64,000 nt of DNA from Callorhinus ursinus. Taxonomy: Eukaryota; Chordata; Mammalia; Carnivora; Otariidae. A model generated the notes under the pieces. It was not told the DNA's origin. It did not search any database and saw only the letters and a program-made list of their open reading frames with translations. How positions within the stretch are numbered: the first letter of the stretch is position 1; the number at the start of each line of letters is the position of its first letter. Positions 11,523 to 24,009 of this stretch are shown here, piece by piece. The position numbers and the translations under genes were made by a program. The stretch covers positions 1,969,253 through 2,033,252 of the forward strand of contig NW_020312904.1 of NCBI RefSeq assembly GCF_003265705.1, read 5' to 3'.

Positions 11523-13765
11523 GAGACCAAAGTCTCTAATGCACATGGATGCAAAAACTCCCAAAGAAAATATTAGAGACTCAAACCCATGATATAGAAC
11601 AATAGATGGTATATTACAGTGCAGGTGGGTTTATCACAGGAATGCCAGACGGGCAGAAATTCAAAGGTAACATTTGAAAACCAGTCATTGTAAGTCACCA
11701 TAATAACCAAACAAAGAAGAGAAATTGTATGATTGTCTCATTAGATAGATAAAAAGCATCTGATAAAATACAACACTTATTCATGGTTAAAAAAAAAAAA
11801 ATCTTAGCAAACTTGGTATACAAGGGAACTTTCTTAATTTAATAAAAACCATAAAAAAAATAACCACAATGAGCATCACAATGATGATCTTTTATCTGAT
11901 GCTGGGAACAAAAGAAGCTACCATCACTTCTATTCTGAAATGCACTGGAAGTTCTAGCCACTGCAACAAAGCAAGAAAAAGAAATTAGAGTTGCAAGACT
12001 GGGTTAAATATCCTCAGACAACATATTTTGTATGTAATGAATTCTAAGGTTTCTATGGACAAACCAGAACAATTAATAAGTAAATTCAACAAGGCCGCTG
12101 GATGTAAGGCCCATGTACAAAACTCAATTTTATTTCTATCTACAAAAAAACAATGAAAATTTTAATTTAAAAAGATACCATTAACCATGACTGTAAGATT
12201 TTAAATTCCTAAAAGTAACTAATTATGTGCAAAGATCTCTACACAGAAAATGGCAAAATATTCTTCGAAGAAATTAAATGAAATAATGGATTGAAATACA
12301 TCATAGTTAAATATCAGTACTTTCCAAATTGATCTATAGGTTTAATGTAATATTAAAATCTTGGCCAATATGTTTTTGGAAATAGTGATTCTAAAAATCA
12401 TTCTGAACCGATTCTAAAACATATATGGAAATGAAAAGGACCAAGAATAGCTAAGACAATCTTAGAAAAGAATGTAGTGGGAGGAATTACCACACCAGAA
12501 ATCAAGATTTATTGTGAAGCTCTGGTGATTAAGTTAGTGTTGAAAGGCAAGGGCAGACAAGGAGACCAGTGGAAGGGGAAGGAGTCCAGAAACAGATACA
12601 CAATTTACAGACAAATAATTTATAATAACGGTGGTCTAGAGCAGTGGGGAAATGTCCGTTCAATAAATGATGCTGAGTCAATTGGATATGCATATGGAAA
12701 AAATAAATCTCGTCCCCTTCCCATCACACACAAAATTGATTTCCAGAAGCATTGTAAATCTGAGTGTGGAAAAAGGACAAGTTAGGAGAATATCTTCGTG
12801 ACGTTTTGTTGGCAGAGATTCTTCGGGCTGGACACAGAATGCACTCACGGTGCAGAAGAGTGATGGGTTTCCATGTTAAAATTAGGAACTTGTGTTCATC
12901 AAGAGTCTAAAAAGAGCAAGCATGCAAACCCCTGAACGGGAGTAGGTATTCACAGGACCTGTGACCAAGGACTCCAAAACCAACAAGGGGGACACAGAAG
13001 CACTCACCAGGAGTGTTGGTGGCAGAGCTGAACAGGGGTGGCACATAGAAGACGTCCTAAAGACCGAACCATCCGTGAAACAGTGTCCGCACCCATTAGT
13101 AATCAAGAAAAGGCCACTACAGATCGAAATATGGTGCCGTTTCCTGGACCCCAAAGGATTAAAACGTCCGCAGTCAGACATCACCAAGTGTTGGCGCGGT
13201 GAGCTGGCACGGGTGTTAGATTTCACGGCTTGTCTACTGCGGATTGACACACGCCGGTGGTGGATCCAGCCGTTGCCCTCGGTAACACCTCTACTGTACC
13301 CTACAGAGCCGCACTCGCCCTGCAGCAAAGCCTCGTGTAGACGGCCCCACCCCGGAGATAGCCCCAAACATCCACCAACAGTGGAATGTTTACATAAATC
13401 GCGGGATTATTATACAGTGGTGCACTCCGCAGTAAGAATAACGAATACATTAGGAATCTATAAAGCCACAGGGGAGAATCCCACAGACATAACATGGAGT
13501 GGAAGAAACAGACAGAAAAAAATTTACCATATGATCCAATTTCTATAGGATGCACAGCAGGCGAAAGCTAACCTGGGGGCTAGTAGTCAGATGGTGGTGA
13601 CTTTGTAAGAGGAGGGTGGTTGTGGCTGGACGAGGCACGGGTGTCTGGGGCTCTGGTGATGCGGCAGTCTGGATCAGAGTGCGGGACGGATTTTGTGGCT
13701 GTGTTTGTTTGGTGAAAATTTGTTGAACTCTGCATTTGTATGCTTACGATCTGTGTACTTTCCTC
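11523..13765 (+). mobile_element. Old L1, ORF2 second half and 3' UTR (sense)
   Basis: This resumes the L1 interrupted at 11045. 'acatggatgcaaaaactccc' (11543) matches the ORF2 stretch expected after the block before the LTR. 'ggaggaattaccacaccaga' (12480) opens a 102-codon ORF2 remnant, and 'aggaacttgtgttcatcaag' (12884) follows. The 3' UTR-like part runs from about 13540 to 13760. Segment 12961-13548 is stop-free for 195 codons but starts at GTG and is only a drifted L1 tail. Its base composition differs sharply from the AT-rich L1 upstream (see findings). Confidence 0.7.
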
Positions 13766-13790
13766 TGTGTGTGTGCGTGTGTGTGTGTGC

Positions 13791-13826
<36 letters not shown>
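13766..13826 (+). repeat. (TG)n microsatellite
   Basis: About 60 bp of TG dinucleotides with a few C interruptions (for example near 13776 and 13790). It sits directly at the 3' end of the L1, a common place for microsatellites to grow from a tail. Confidence 0.97.
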
Positions 13827-13828
<2 letters not shown>

Positions 13829-13829
13829 A

Positions 13830-14135
13830 TGACATGACAGTTAAATATTAGTCATGAGTTAAAAAGAAGAAAAGGGGGGAAGACCACAGGAGAAAGTCAC
13901 AGCGGGGGAATGTCTCCTTGTCTCATAGTGACCACCGCAAGGCCGAGACACCCAGAAGCGTCCACGCTGTCGCATCCAGCTGGCTTCCGGACCGTGTGGC
14001 TATGGAGTCAGGAGAGAGGAAACTGAAGGTTTTCGGCATGTCTGAGCAGCTGAAGCCACAGGTGAATAGGTGATACCCAAACCGTGCCTCGCATAAACCC
14101 AGACGGAGACACGCGATTGTGGACTCTATGTGAGG
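13830..14135. other. Single-copy stretch
   Basis: No gene or repeat recognised. A short purine-rich run lies near 13861-13885. Confidence 0.4.
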
Positions 14136-14139
14136 ATCC

Positions 14140-14560
14140 GTCACGGTTCACCAGAGAAACAGAACACCTGGGAGAGGGCCTGTGTGCAAGCGTGTGAACA
14201 CTTACTATAAAATGAAATAGAAATAAAACAAACATAATTTTAACAGAAGTGTAAGTAAAAGGAAATAAAAGCGAGCCGTTGCAAGGAAGTGGCTCACAGG
14301 CTATGGGGCTGGCTGGGGCTCAGGCAGAAACCGAGGCAGCAGTTTTGAGGCGTGATGTCCCCTTTCTTGGGGAAACCCGGGTTAAACCCTTCCTCTGATG
14401 GGGTGGCCCAGACACAATCCGCCTCACCGAGAGTCAGCTGATGGCAGGTACTGAGCACGTCTACAGAATACCTGCACAGTGACGGCTAGGTTAGGAATTG
14501 ATGGAATAGTCAGGAACGAGCGCCTGGCCAGGCTGACCCCTGCTACCAACCACCGCAGAC
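14140..14560 (+). mobile_element. Ancient interspersed repeat, family not named
   Basis: The order 'caccagagaaacagaacacc' (14150), 'gaagtggctcacaggctatg' (14285), 'gatggggtggcccagacaca' (14397) and 'cgagagtcagctgatggc' (14428) follows a repeat I know to be common in mammals, but I cannot assign its name with confidence. Non-coding. Confidence 0.4.
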
Positions 14561-14564
14561 CTTC

Positions 14565-17500
14565 TGGTCATCGCCCGAAGCTATCTTCCCAGAGAGGCTT
14601 TCTCTGAACGGACACTGTCCGTCCTCACCTGCCCTGTCAGTGTCTATCAGCACCCTGCTGATTTTCTTTAAAGGTACTTAAACCCACAGGAAAGTAGGTT
14701 TGCTTGGTAGACCTGGCCTCCCATTTACTATTGTATCTGTGACCATCGGAGGTCCGCCCTGACCAGGCAAGCCCGGTGACCCCAGTGTCACAGAGGACCC
14801 GGGGGCACAATTCCTTGCATCCAGAGCCGTACGTCTTGCAAAACTGGACTGCGTCAGCACCCCAGTGCTCTGGGGAGGGGTTCTCAAATAAGGAGACAGC
14901 AGCATCTGGGGCGCCTCGGGGTGTGACGGACTTGCCCAAGCCCTTCCAGCTAGCTGACCACAGGGAGCAATGTCCACGTCCGTTGAGTTTCCCAACTCTG
15001 CCACCCTGTGCCACACAGAGATCGTGCCAATCAGAGACCTGGGGGCAAGGCCTGTCAACTGCAACTCTTGGCTTTAATGCAAACTTGGAAGTTAAATAAA
15101 AGGCATCCACCACATTGTGCTCAGCCGATCATGACTGTTTTAAAGAATGAGCTGTGAATTAGTCTCTGCTCTGAGTCTCTCTCCCCATCAGTGATTTTCT
15201 GAAATGAAATTAGGCAAACAATGAAGGGAAGAGGCACCAATCACAACTGTGACATCTGCCTCTGACACCACATTAGGAAGCCTTGGGGATGAGGCAGGTG
15301 TGCCCAGAGGCAAGCGCCCTACGTCATGCACTTGAGCTCCAACTCCCAGCCTGGGGTGGGTGCCCTCCCGAACCCGCTGGGCAGGTCGGCAGTTTGTTCC
15401 CCGGAGGCGGCTCAGTGCTGGAGGCTCCGGTGTGAGGTTTCCCCGGAGGGAGAGGGAGAAGCATCCAACATGGGCGTGGCCTCCTGGGAGCACCCTCCAC
15501 CCCGCACGTGATTTGGAGGACCGCACCACCACATTCTGTCCACTGCCTCTCACCCCCCATTAACTAACTAACTGGCTAACCAGCTCACTAAGCAAACAGC
15601 ACAAGACAGGCTCAGTGTCATGTCGGGACTGTTGCTTTGGAAAGTCTGCACCCCATGAGAGCATACCCCACTCGGGCCCCGACAGTCGTTACTCACATCC
15701 TACGAGCAGCTTGGAGCCGGGTCAGAAGAACCCCAGATGTAGTCAGGTTCGAGGTAGAGTGGGCATCCTGGCTCTCCGTCCTGGGAGAGCCTCCCAGTGC
15801 TGCTTCTGGAGCACCTGTCAAGAAGCTGGTGCAGGTGGGACGGGATGCCCAAGGACAACATCGGCTGGGGTGTGCCTGCGGGAGGGGCTTTGGGAGCCAG
15901 TGGAGGTCTGGGGAGGCTTTGCCAACTGAGGGACACTGAGCTGTGGGAGAAAAACCTCACCAGGCAGTTGTGAAAGGCCACACGGCCCATCTTCCGGGGC
16001 CACTGAGTGGGAGAGAGGCTCGGGTCCATGCTGAGCTGACCCCGCTGAGACGGAGGGACTGAGGTATTCAGTGGGAGAAGAGAGTGGGAATTGAAGGGGG
16101 CCATGGGGGGGGCAGAGGGGCATCTCAGGGGACAGAGTCCACAGCCTTGGCCACCGACGGCAAGAGGATCAGTGGAGGACAACTGCAGGGCTTACGGTGC
16201 CAGGTCATCCTGCAAACAGGGGACGAGGGTCATGCTGCGGAGGCCGGTGTGCAGCAGAATCAGTCCCAAAGCAGGTCTCGGAAAACCTGGATGAGTTAAC
16301 ACAGTACTGCGGCCCACTGAGCTGTCGAGATGGGGAGATGCTGCCTGTGGGCTTGTGGGCCTGGGCCCCGGGCCGGATCCGCACGGGGAAGCTCCTGTCA
16401 CCACTCGCAGAGCCCGCTGCCCGAAGAAGTCTGCGACAGTGGGCTGTCCCGAGCACTGTGCCCCCCGCAGGGAGAGACCAGAGACACGGCTGACATTCGC
16501 CTGAGCCCTGTGCTCCTATGGAGGTTCACCGAACCTCGCAGAATCCTTTCCCCTCTCGGGACCCTGCACAGCCCCGGGTCGGCCCCCTGATCCACCCCTC
16601 GGCCATGGGTCGGACCATCCACTCCTCTGACAGGGAGCACCCCTGCCCAGCCCCGGGCAGACCGTGTGGCCAGCACGGTCCCCCCACGGCCAGGGCCTGC
16701 CCACCCCTCATAGGGATTCCTCCCCTACCCCGCGCCCCACGTTCTCGATACCCTTTGAATAGAGTATCTCCTTACAGAGTCCGGACTTGTTTTCTGTTCA
16801 ACGTGCACCACACGCGGCTATGTAAGCCTTGAAATATGACTAGTTAGACTGGGCTATAGTTTATTTTATGGTAACTAATTGACATGTAAAAAGTCACATA
16901 AGGCTAGTGGTGCCCTAAGGAAGAAGGCAAATTTAGAGGAGGAAACTGAGGCATGGGGCAGGTGGGGGTGGAGTGTCCTGAACCAGGCCTCCCCTCTGAG
17001 TGGTGACCAGGCCACGACACACCCCAGGCCTGCCCCGGGAAGTCCCCCTGCCTCCGTGGCTGGACTGATGTGCAGTGGACAAGACCACACACCCAGAGGG
17101 GAGCAGAGACCCGTATAGCACAAAGCCCCTTGCACACTTCAGCGCCTCCTGCAGCCCCAGGTACCAGGGGAGGGGGGTCCTCTCTCAGTGGCCCTGATGG
17201 GTGTGCCCGTCACTCCCCTCCCAGGACCCCGGCTCAAGCTTGCAGGCTGCACGCCCTCCCCTAGCCTGTGACTGAACCCCGCCTCTCAGCTCTCGGCCTT
17301 TACCCCACGGAGAAACACAGATCTTTCCTCTTAATCTTTTGGAGAACAGTTTGAGATAGAACAGTTTATGTCTCGAACACATTAGCAGAGTAAAGACTCG
17401 CCTGTCACCGGCTCCTTTCACTCAGAGCTCAGGACACCTGCCCACGGTCTGGCTCTGCAGGCACCCAGGGCAGGGTGACAGGTGAGAAAGCTATTTGCTG

Positions 17501-17605
17501 GAGGCACTGGCTGCAAATTAACCTGGATTCCTGCATGGAGCTCAGGGGAGGCTGCCGGAGAAGCCCGTCCCACTGCCCACAGCTGAGAATTTTTCACTCA
17601 GGGGA
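14565..17605. other. GC-rich single-copy DNA, no gene supported
   Basis: Many overlapping open frames of 60-160 codons occur on both strands (for example 15700-16182 minus, 14637-15113 minus). They overlap one another, have no recognisable domain and are not joined by convincing splice sites. No repeat family recognised. Confidence 0.45.
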
Positions 17606-17609
17606 GAAA

Positions 17610-17780
17610 CATGGTCCTGGGGCCAGAGGCTCAGATTCTTGTTCTGGGTTCAGCTGACCTGCAGCACCCTTGTACAAATTCCTCAACTTGTTTGAGTTCA
17701 GTTTTCTTCCCTGCATAATTGGGGCACAATATATCTCTCTTGCCTACCTTTTGAATGCAAATAGGATAAAATAAATCATG
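17610..17780 (+). mobile_element. MIR relic (sense)
   Basis: Blocks 'ctggggccagaggctcagat', 'acaaattcctcaacttgttt' and 'gttttcttccctgcataatt' fall in MIR sense order, ending in an A-rich tail near 17765. Ancient and non-coding. Confidence 0.55.
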
Positions 17781-17784
17781 CTGC

Positions 17785-18595
17785 TTTGAAATCAAGAAAA
17801 TGAAGTATGGTCTTAGGTGCTTGTCCCCTAGCAAAGCCTAGTACTTCTTCAAGAAATTTGTTGAGAGGAAGGGGTTGATTCTGAGGGAGCTCAGGGAGCA
17901 GGGCAGGGCTTGGGGAGCCAGATGGGGCATGGCAGAGAGCTGACCGGAAACACGGCCCCATAGGTAAGCTCTAGATAGCAGTTTGCACTCCAGAGTTCAC
18001 CCCTCCCTGGGGCCAGGGTCCTGGCATTTCGTGATCCGTGTGGGCCAGGCTTTGGCAGAACTCTGTATGATGTCATGGAGGATGGAAAGGTGAGGCTGCA
18101 TCGGCTCTCCCGTTTGGAAGGAAATCCTGCAGAGTAAGGGCATCTGGGAGTTGTCAGCAGCCAGGAAAGAAACCCTGGGCAGGTCACCACAAGCAGCCTG
18201 ACAGTTACTTGGCATGATTTTTGCTGGTGTTGTTATAGAGTTATCACACGCCGTTCACACAGCAAGAAGTGACTCTTACTCAGCACCTGCAAAGGAGTCT
18301 ACCACTTGGTTGGTGGCCAATAATGAACGATCGGATGGATGACCGGATGCAAGGACGGGAGGAAGGAGGGAGGGCAGACACGGGAATGCGCACACAGACC
18401 AGTGTGTGTAGGCATCGTAAACCTCCTCCTACTGATTCTCAAAATAACGCTCAGAGAGATCATGTCACTATTGCATGCTTGAAGGGCTGGTGAAGACCCA
18501 CCAGGGCAGTGCGTGGAGAGGGGTCCGATAACATCCAATCATGTGCCCAAGCAATCAACCGAAGGTGTTGTTCTAGTCAATATGGCACATTACGC
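17785..18595. other. Mostly single-copy DNA with a possible MIR trace
   Basis: No gene recognised. The stretch 18270-18480 has weak antisense MIR-like text ('tcagcacctgcaaaggag' and 'attctcaaaataacgctcag'), too decayed to delimit. Confidence 0.35.
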
Positions 18596-18599
18596 CTGT

Positions 18600-18724
18600 T
18601 AGGGTTCCCAGAATTAGCAAAACAAGAATACAGTACTTGGAATATACTTACACTAAGAAATTTTTTGCTGCTTTTCTGAAGCTCGGATTTAATTGGGCTT
18701 CCTGTATTTAACTGGAAACCCGGC
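18600..18724. mobile_element. Palindromic DNA-transposon-like relic (about 125 bp)
   Basis: The two ends are imperfect inverted repeats. The left end reads AGGGTTCCCAGAATTA then ATACAG. The reverse complement of the right end reads GGGTTTCCAGTTAA then ATACAGG. The interior (18640-18700) is also partly self-complementary. This fits a short non-autonomous element of a common mammalian palindromic repeat. The family is unassigned and no transposase is present. Confidence 0.55.
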
Positions 18725-19880
18725 TCTTACAGACACCGGGGAGACCATCAGTAAATGTGCACCAACCTGGACCCGCAAGTTGCCTTCCTCTAATACTTAC
18801 TGATTTCAACCATCAGCTGCAAGAGTGACTTTTATAAAATCAAGGCTGAGTGCAGACGTGAGCTTAGCAGAGACACGGACAGTCAGGTGCATTGCTGGGC
18901 TTCGTCCTCGGGGCCTCCCGCCCAGAGCCCTGGCTGTGCCGGGGAGGGTGGAAAAGCCAGTGTGACCTCACAGCCCATCTGGAGAAGGTCAGTCAGCACG
19001 TGTTAAGTCCGGTTGAAGACCCAGCTTCTGTCAGCGTCCAGCGAGACCCTTCTCAAATGTGCCACACTGACGGGAACACCCGAGCGGCTTCTCAGGAAGG
19101 CCCCTGTCCCGGTTGTCTCTGTTTGTTACACAAACTTACTCTGTCTTTGGCCACACACTCCGAGAGCTGGATGCTGCATTATCTACTGTGCACGACCAGG
19201 ATGTATTGGATATTTGATAGAGGAAATGTTCAGCTCCTCGGAAATTCAATTCCATTAAATCTAGCAAATATCCATTGAGTGCCTATAACTGCCCATCATT
19301 TTGATGTGCAGCCGCTCTTCAGGATTATTTTTCAAACTAGAGTATTCATTAGTCAAGACACAAGATTTCCAGCGGAAACTTTGGTCAAGGCACTGGACAT
19401 TTCCTGGACCCCTTCTCTGAGTCCATCTTCCGTCAGGGACGGTGAGGGGGCAGGGGGCAGTGGTCTGAGCGACAGAGGCTGCCGTCCCCGGCCTGATGGT
19501 CCTGGGGGAGAGGTGACCGTGGAGTGAGACTCAAGGAGACCCCAGTGCAAGTCGGGATATGAGGGCACTGGGCAGTGGGAGGAGAAGGCAGGAGAGGTTC
19601 GCTCAGTGGGGGAGATGTGGAATCCGGCCTGAAGGTGGCCTGGAGCCCCTGGACGACAGGGGCTTGCTTTGCATTGCCTCCCAGGCACGTGGTCCTGGGC
19701 TGAACACAGGGGGGTCAGCTGGTGAACACACGCCAAATGACCACAAGCCCTGAACGATGCGTCGGGACTCGAGAGCTGCAGAAGCAGAGAGTCTCTGTGT
19801 TTGTAGGCAGTGACTCCACAACTAGAAGCTCGCAGAAGGGTCTGTCGGGGAGCACGAGTAATAGAAGCACCAGGTGTCAG
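18725..19880. other. Single-copy DNA with an L2 trace
   Basis: No gene recognised. Text at about 19245-19310 ('caaatatccattgagtgcct') resembles an antisense L2 tail. The rest is unidentified, with only short open frames. Confidence 0.35.
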
Positions 19881-19884
19881 CGAA

Positions 19885-20230
19885 GCCAGAGTGACTGTTT
19901 ATGTCTCTGCTGTCACATGGCTCCACACACCGGGGGCTTCACCAACAGAAAAGTACTCTCTCCCAGGTCTGGAGGCTCAGGGGGAGAACTGTGCTCCTGA
20001 CCTGTCTCCTGGCTCCTGGTGGTTTGCTGGAAGCTGATGACGTTCCTTCGCTGCTACTGCATCGCCCTGATCTGTGCCTTCATGTTCACATGGTCTCCAC
20101 CCTGGGCGTGTGTCCTTGCATCCAAATTTCCCCTTTACCAGTCCTTTTGGATTAGGGCCCTACCTACTCTAGTATGAGCCCAACTTAACTAAGTGCACCT
20201 ACAACGTCCTTACTTCCAATTAAATTGAGG
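19885..20230 (-). mobile_element. MaLR-like LTR remnant (antisense)
   Basis: 'agtactctctcccaggtctg' followed by 'gaggctcag', then 'ggattagggccctacc' near 20150 and 'taactaagtgcacctacaac' near 20185, keep the block order of the antisense MaLR LTR seen at 1430-1800. Heavily diverged; approximate ends. Confidence 0.45.
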
Positions 20231-20394
20231 AACTGGGAGTTAGAACCTGAGCATATGAATCCTGGGTGGGGGGACACTGCTCTGCTCTGGGGTCTGTGTG
20301 TGTGTGTTTATCCCCGCTCTGTTATGTTTGGTTTCCTTCTGTCCCCACAGAGGTGACTGCTGTCTTGAGGAGGAAGCAGTAACAAGCACCATCC

Positions 20395-20545
20395 CTGGCT
20401 GAGGGCTCATTATGTGTCCGATGCTGCTCTTGGAACTTTTCAGGCACCCGTTCGTTTGATCGTCAGCGTGACCCTGCAAGACAGATGTCTTCCCTGTCCT
20501 GATTCTACAGCTGACGGAACTGGGGTGCAGGCAGGGTAGGCTGCT
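20395..20545 (-). mobile_element. MIR relic (antisense)
   Basis: 'gctcattatgtgtccgatgc' is followed by a 'gattctacagctgacggaac' block and 'tggggtgcaggcag', which is the antisense MIR core order. Ancient and non-coding. Confidence 0.5.
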
Positions 20546-20549
20546 ACCC

Positions 20550-21735
20550 AAATATCATGGAGAGTAAACAGCACGTCCAGAGTCTCCCCAATGCTGGGGA
20601 GGGGGGAGAAGGAGCCAAGCGTACCAGGTGGTCACCAGCCAAGGTAAGGGTCACGGTGAGCACACAGCCATAGATTGCAGGGTGGACCCCCAGCCCGGGA
20701 TCTCATGTGGGTCAGAGGCCGACCTCAGCCGGTCTGGACACAGGGAGACCGAGTCCAGGCTTCTCCTCCTCATTTTCCTTTTCAAGACCACAGGTCAAGG
20801 TGGTAACAGCTGTGGGCACGCCAGCAGTGGGATGACAAGGACCTAAGTCCACACCAGGGAAACGAGGGTGGGAACCCTCACCCACTGGCTGCTGTTGGGA
20901 TAGAGAACATCCCCTAACCCATGAGGAGGCACCATCTACATCACCCAGGACACCCGCAGCACCCACAGCACCTGCTCCTTCGTCGCGGGGAGGGGCTGAA
21001 GGGGCAAAGACCCAAGAGACAAATCAAGGAAACAGCCTTAGTAAAAGATTTGAACTTAGAATTCAGAATTAACTCCACAGAAACCGAGTTAACCAAGAGA
21101 CACATTGTTGCACCCAGAGAAACAGATGTCTCCTGTTGCCAAGCTCCTCCCTCCCCCCTTGACCTCTGCGCCTTTCCCCTACCTGCTGGAAGAGGGGCAT
21201 GAGAGCCCATGAGGTCGGACGTAGGGAGTAAAGAGGTGCGTGTGCCTCCCTGGCCATCTGACCTGCAGAGAGCACATCTGGACCCCCCCCTCCAGCAGAT
21301 CCACTGCTGGGCCTCGAACACGGCTGAGATGGAAAGTCCATAGACCGTGATGGCTGGGAGACCTCCCAGGGTGCTCCCACCTGTCCTGCAGCAAACAGAG
21401 ATCTATCTCCGTATTCCATAAAGGTATGTTGAGCTCTTACGTGAGCGAGGTGACCGTCAGGTGCTCAGAGGGTAAGGCCTTCTGTGGCCCATGTCAGTGG
21501 GCAATGTGGAGGCAAGGAGATTAGTTCGAGGGATGTGGTACTGGGCATGGAGGAGAGAGTCAGACATAGAAGACCTCTTCCCGGGCTGGCCTCCTCCGTG
21601 CTGTGCGTTCTGATGCACGGACTTCCTCCAAAGCCTCCATCACTGGTGACAACGTGCACAGAAAAGCATTTCTCAGATGACCTCAGTGCGGACCTTTCAT
21701 TGCATAAAATAAATTTTTGATGATGCACTGACACT
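20550..21735. other. Single-copy DNA, no gene supported
   Basis: Overlapping open frames up to 126 codons on both strands, without domains. Nothing else recognised. Confidence 0.4.
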
Positions 21736-21739
21736 TAAA

Positions 21740-22400
21740 AAAACGTGAGATTCTAAGTCAGAGAAGGACTATGGCTTTTGTCTTCGGGATGTGTAGGGAA
21801 AATAATTTCCTTTGGGTCACTTTGGGCGTTTCCATACGGTCCATTAGCAGGGATGTGACTGTTTGCCCCTCCCATTAATCCAGAATGCCCAAATCTGAGT
21901 TATCATTCAAAACTTGGGGTAATAGTTGACATCATTGATCCAACTGTCTGGAAAATTATATTATGACCGCGCTTTCTCTAATAACCTATCAGACAAAGAA
22001 GAAATCATTCGGTTCATCTTGCAGTTCTTGCTCTCTCAAAGCTCGACATTTCCGTAACCCCGCCATTGATCAATATAAAGCTAGATTCGTCAGTGCATCT
22101 TTAATGACTTTTCTCCATGGTCAGGACCAATTGGATGGAACGACGTGGGCTGTTCTCGCCTCCACTGGCCATCTGTTCCAATCTCAAGCCCCTGGAGGCA
22201 TTCCTTCCCTTGCTTTGTATCAGGCAATTGTTGGAGTCCGTGGAAATGAACTCAGACTGAGGTGTAGATAAATCGAAAGTTTAAAACACAAATCATTGAA
22301 GTTGTCTTGGGACTTAATTGCCTCTTTGCCATCTGACATTTCCCCTTCTCCATCAGGCTACAGCGATATTACTCAAAAAGTTCCAGCCAACCCCGCATGT
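21740..22400. promoter_or_regulatory. Candidate conserved non-coding element
   Basis: A repeat-free AT-richer island in a GC-rich setting. It is dense in homeodomain-, GATA- and CCAAT-like words: 'cattaatcc' near 21872, 'ttatcattc' near 21900, 'taataacctatcag' near 21979, 'ccattgatcaatataaa' near 22063 and 'ggaccaattgg' near 22124. No reading frame explains it. The call rests on texture only; comparison with other mammals would decide. Confidence 0.25.
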
Positions 22401-22404
22401 CTGC

Positions 22405-23815
22405 AGATGAGTAATTGTGGGGATTCAAGGAGTGTGGGAAGAACGGACTTTCAGGGCAAGAGAGACGAGGGGAACCCAGGCTGTCAGGGGTCTCCCTGGC
22501 GGCGAAGGGCATGCAGGGTGGGCCACAGGGGCTTGGGGCAAAGGCCTGAGACCTCTGAATCTTGGTCTGGTCCTGGGATCTTCCTCCTCAACCCACGGCC
22601 TTCTGCCCACCGCACTCCCGGGACGATCTCCGTGTCCATAGGAGTGTGTCCAGTGAGCGGGGAATTCTATACCAAAAACAGTGGGCGGGGGTGGGGTCAT
22701 TCTCAACCTCGAGGAGAATGGCAGGGTGCTTCATTTTCGTGTTTCTCTCTAAAACCTAAACGGGAGTAAAGCATCCTAAGCAGTGGGGGACAGGGGGCGT
22801 CTAACAGGATGCCAGTGAAAGTGACCTTCCCCAAGGTCTGGTTAAGGAATAGACAACGACTCTCACCACATAATGTTCTGGCCTGGAAGGACTCCCCAGT
22901 TCATTGTGGGGGTGGTCGGCCGTGGCCTGGGACCAGGGTCCCTGAGTGAAAATGTGGGTCCTGTAGCGATCGACCGCAGGCAGACATTGGCCCGCCCTGC
23001 TGCCCCCCCCAGACGCAGATGCCCATCCAGGACCATGACACGAGGTCCGAGGAAGCCGCTCTCCGGCTCTGCTATCCTGTAACCACACTTCCTTGGGGTT
23101 GTTTTTTAACAAGCGCTGGGTGGAAGAAAACTGGCTGGCTTTCTCATCCTCACCCCCACCACCCCTGTGACAGGGGACTGCCGGATGCGGTCTTCTGGAC
23201 TGGATGGAGCGCCTCCCCGCCACTGCCCTTGTCCGTTTGCTGTGATGGTCCCAGATGCCTTTCCTGTTCGCACTACACTCACCCCCACACCCCTCTGCGG
23301 ATGAAATACGTCCCTGAACACGCAGACTTTTAGGTGCTCACTTCCCGGAAGGACTCCTGCCATCACCCCAGAGCCCCACTGGGCTTTTCTTTTTTTGGAT
23401 ACTTTTAAGCAAAAATGCCATTTCTCGCAGGTGAGCTCAGGCACATACTGGGTTGTTCGGTAGCTCATCTCCTACTTTGCGTTCCGTTGTAGAAAAGACT
23501 ACATCCATGCTAGCTCATTTGTTGGGTGTTCTGTCCTGGCGTATTTTCCACAGACACGGAAGATGTAGTTGAGCATTAGCCCTGAAGCATAAAGGAGCAG
23601 ATGATTATCACTGGTGTTATTTTAGGAGCTTATTCCTGAGTCCAGGTAGGTGCAGAATGGGGAGGGAGCATAACTGTATCAGATTGGATTCTACTGTAAT
23701 AGAGTTATTCTGGTGAGGCCAGGGAGAGACGGAAATCCTGGTCTATCTCCGTGTAGAGGGTGAAGGTACAGAGACCATATCAGAACAGAGAGAAACTACA
23801 GTTTTGAGTATCAAG
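22405..23815. other. Single-copy GC-rich DNA
   Basis: No repeat or gene recognised. Open frames up to about 157 codons (22296-22769 plus, 22801-23223 minus) have no domain. Confidence 0.4.
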
Positions 23816-23819
23816 GCCA

Positions 23820-23965
23820 TGTCATCTCTCCACCATCCACCCAATCATTCATTCAAAAAACACTTCTTAAGCACTTTTCTTGCCAAGGGCTTGGCTCTGG
23901 GTGAGCAGAAAGGAGGAAAATGTGCCCAGAGCATGCTCAGCACCCCACAGGCTCCTCTCACACCC
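23820..23965 (-). mobile_element. L2 3'-end relic (antisense)
   Basis: 'caatcattcattcaaaaaac' then 'acttcttaagcac' and 'gggcttggctctgggtgag' give the antisense L2 tail order. Short and non-coding. Confidence 0.5.
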
Positions 23966-24009
23966 GCTCTGGTCACCAAGGGTCACCGTGATCTTGACTT
24001 CAGACGTGG

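Noticed and set aside
12961..13548. 195-codon plus-strand open frame
   Set aside because: It starts at GTG and lies entirely in the decayed L1 ORF2 end. The openness reflects local GC-richness.
20281..20310. Short TG run as a microsatellite of note
   Set aside because: Only about six repeats, too short to matter.
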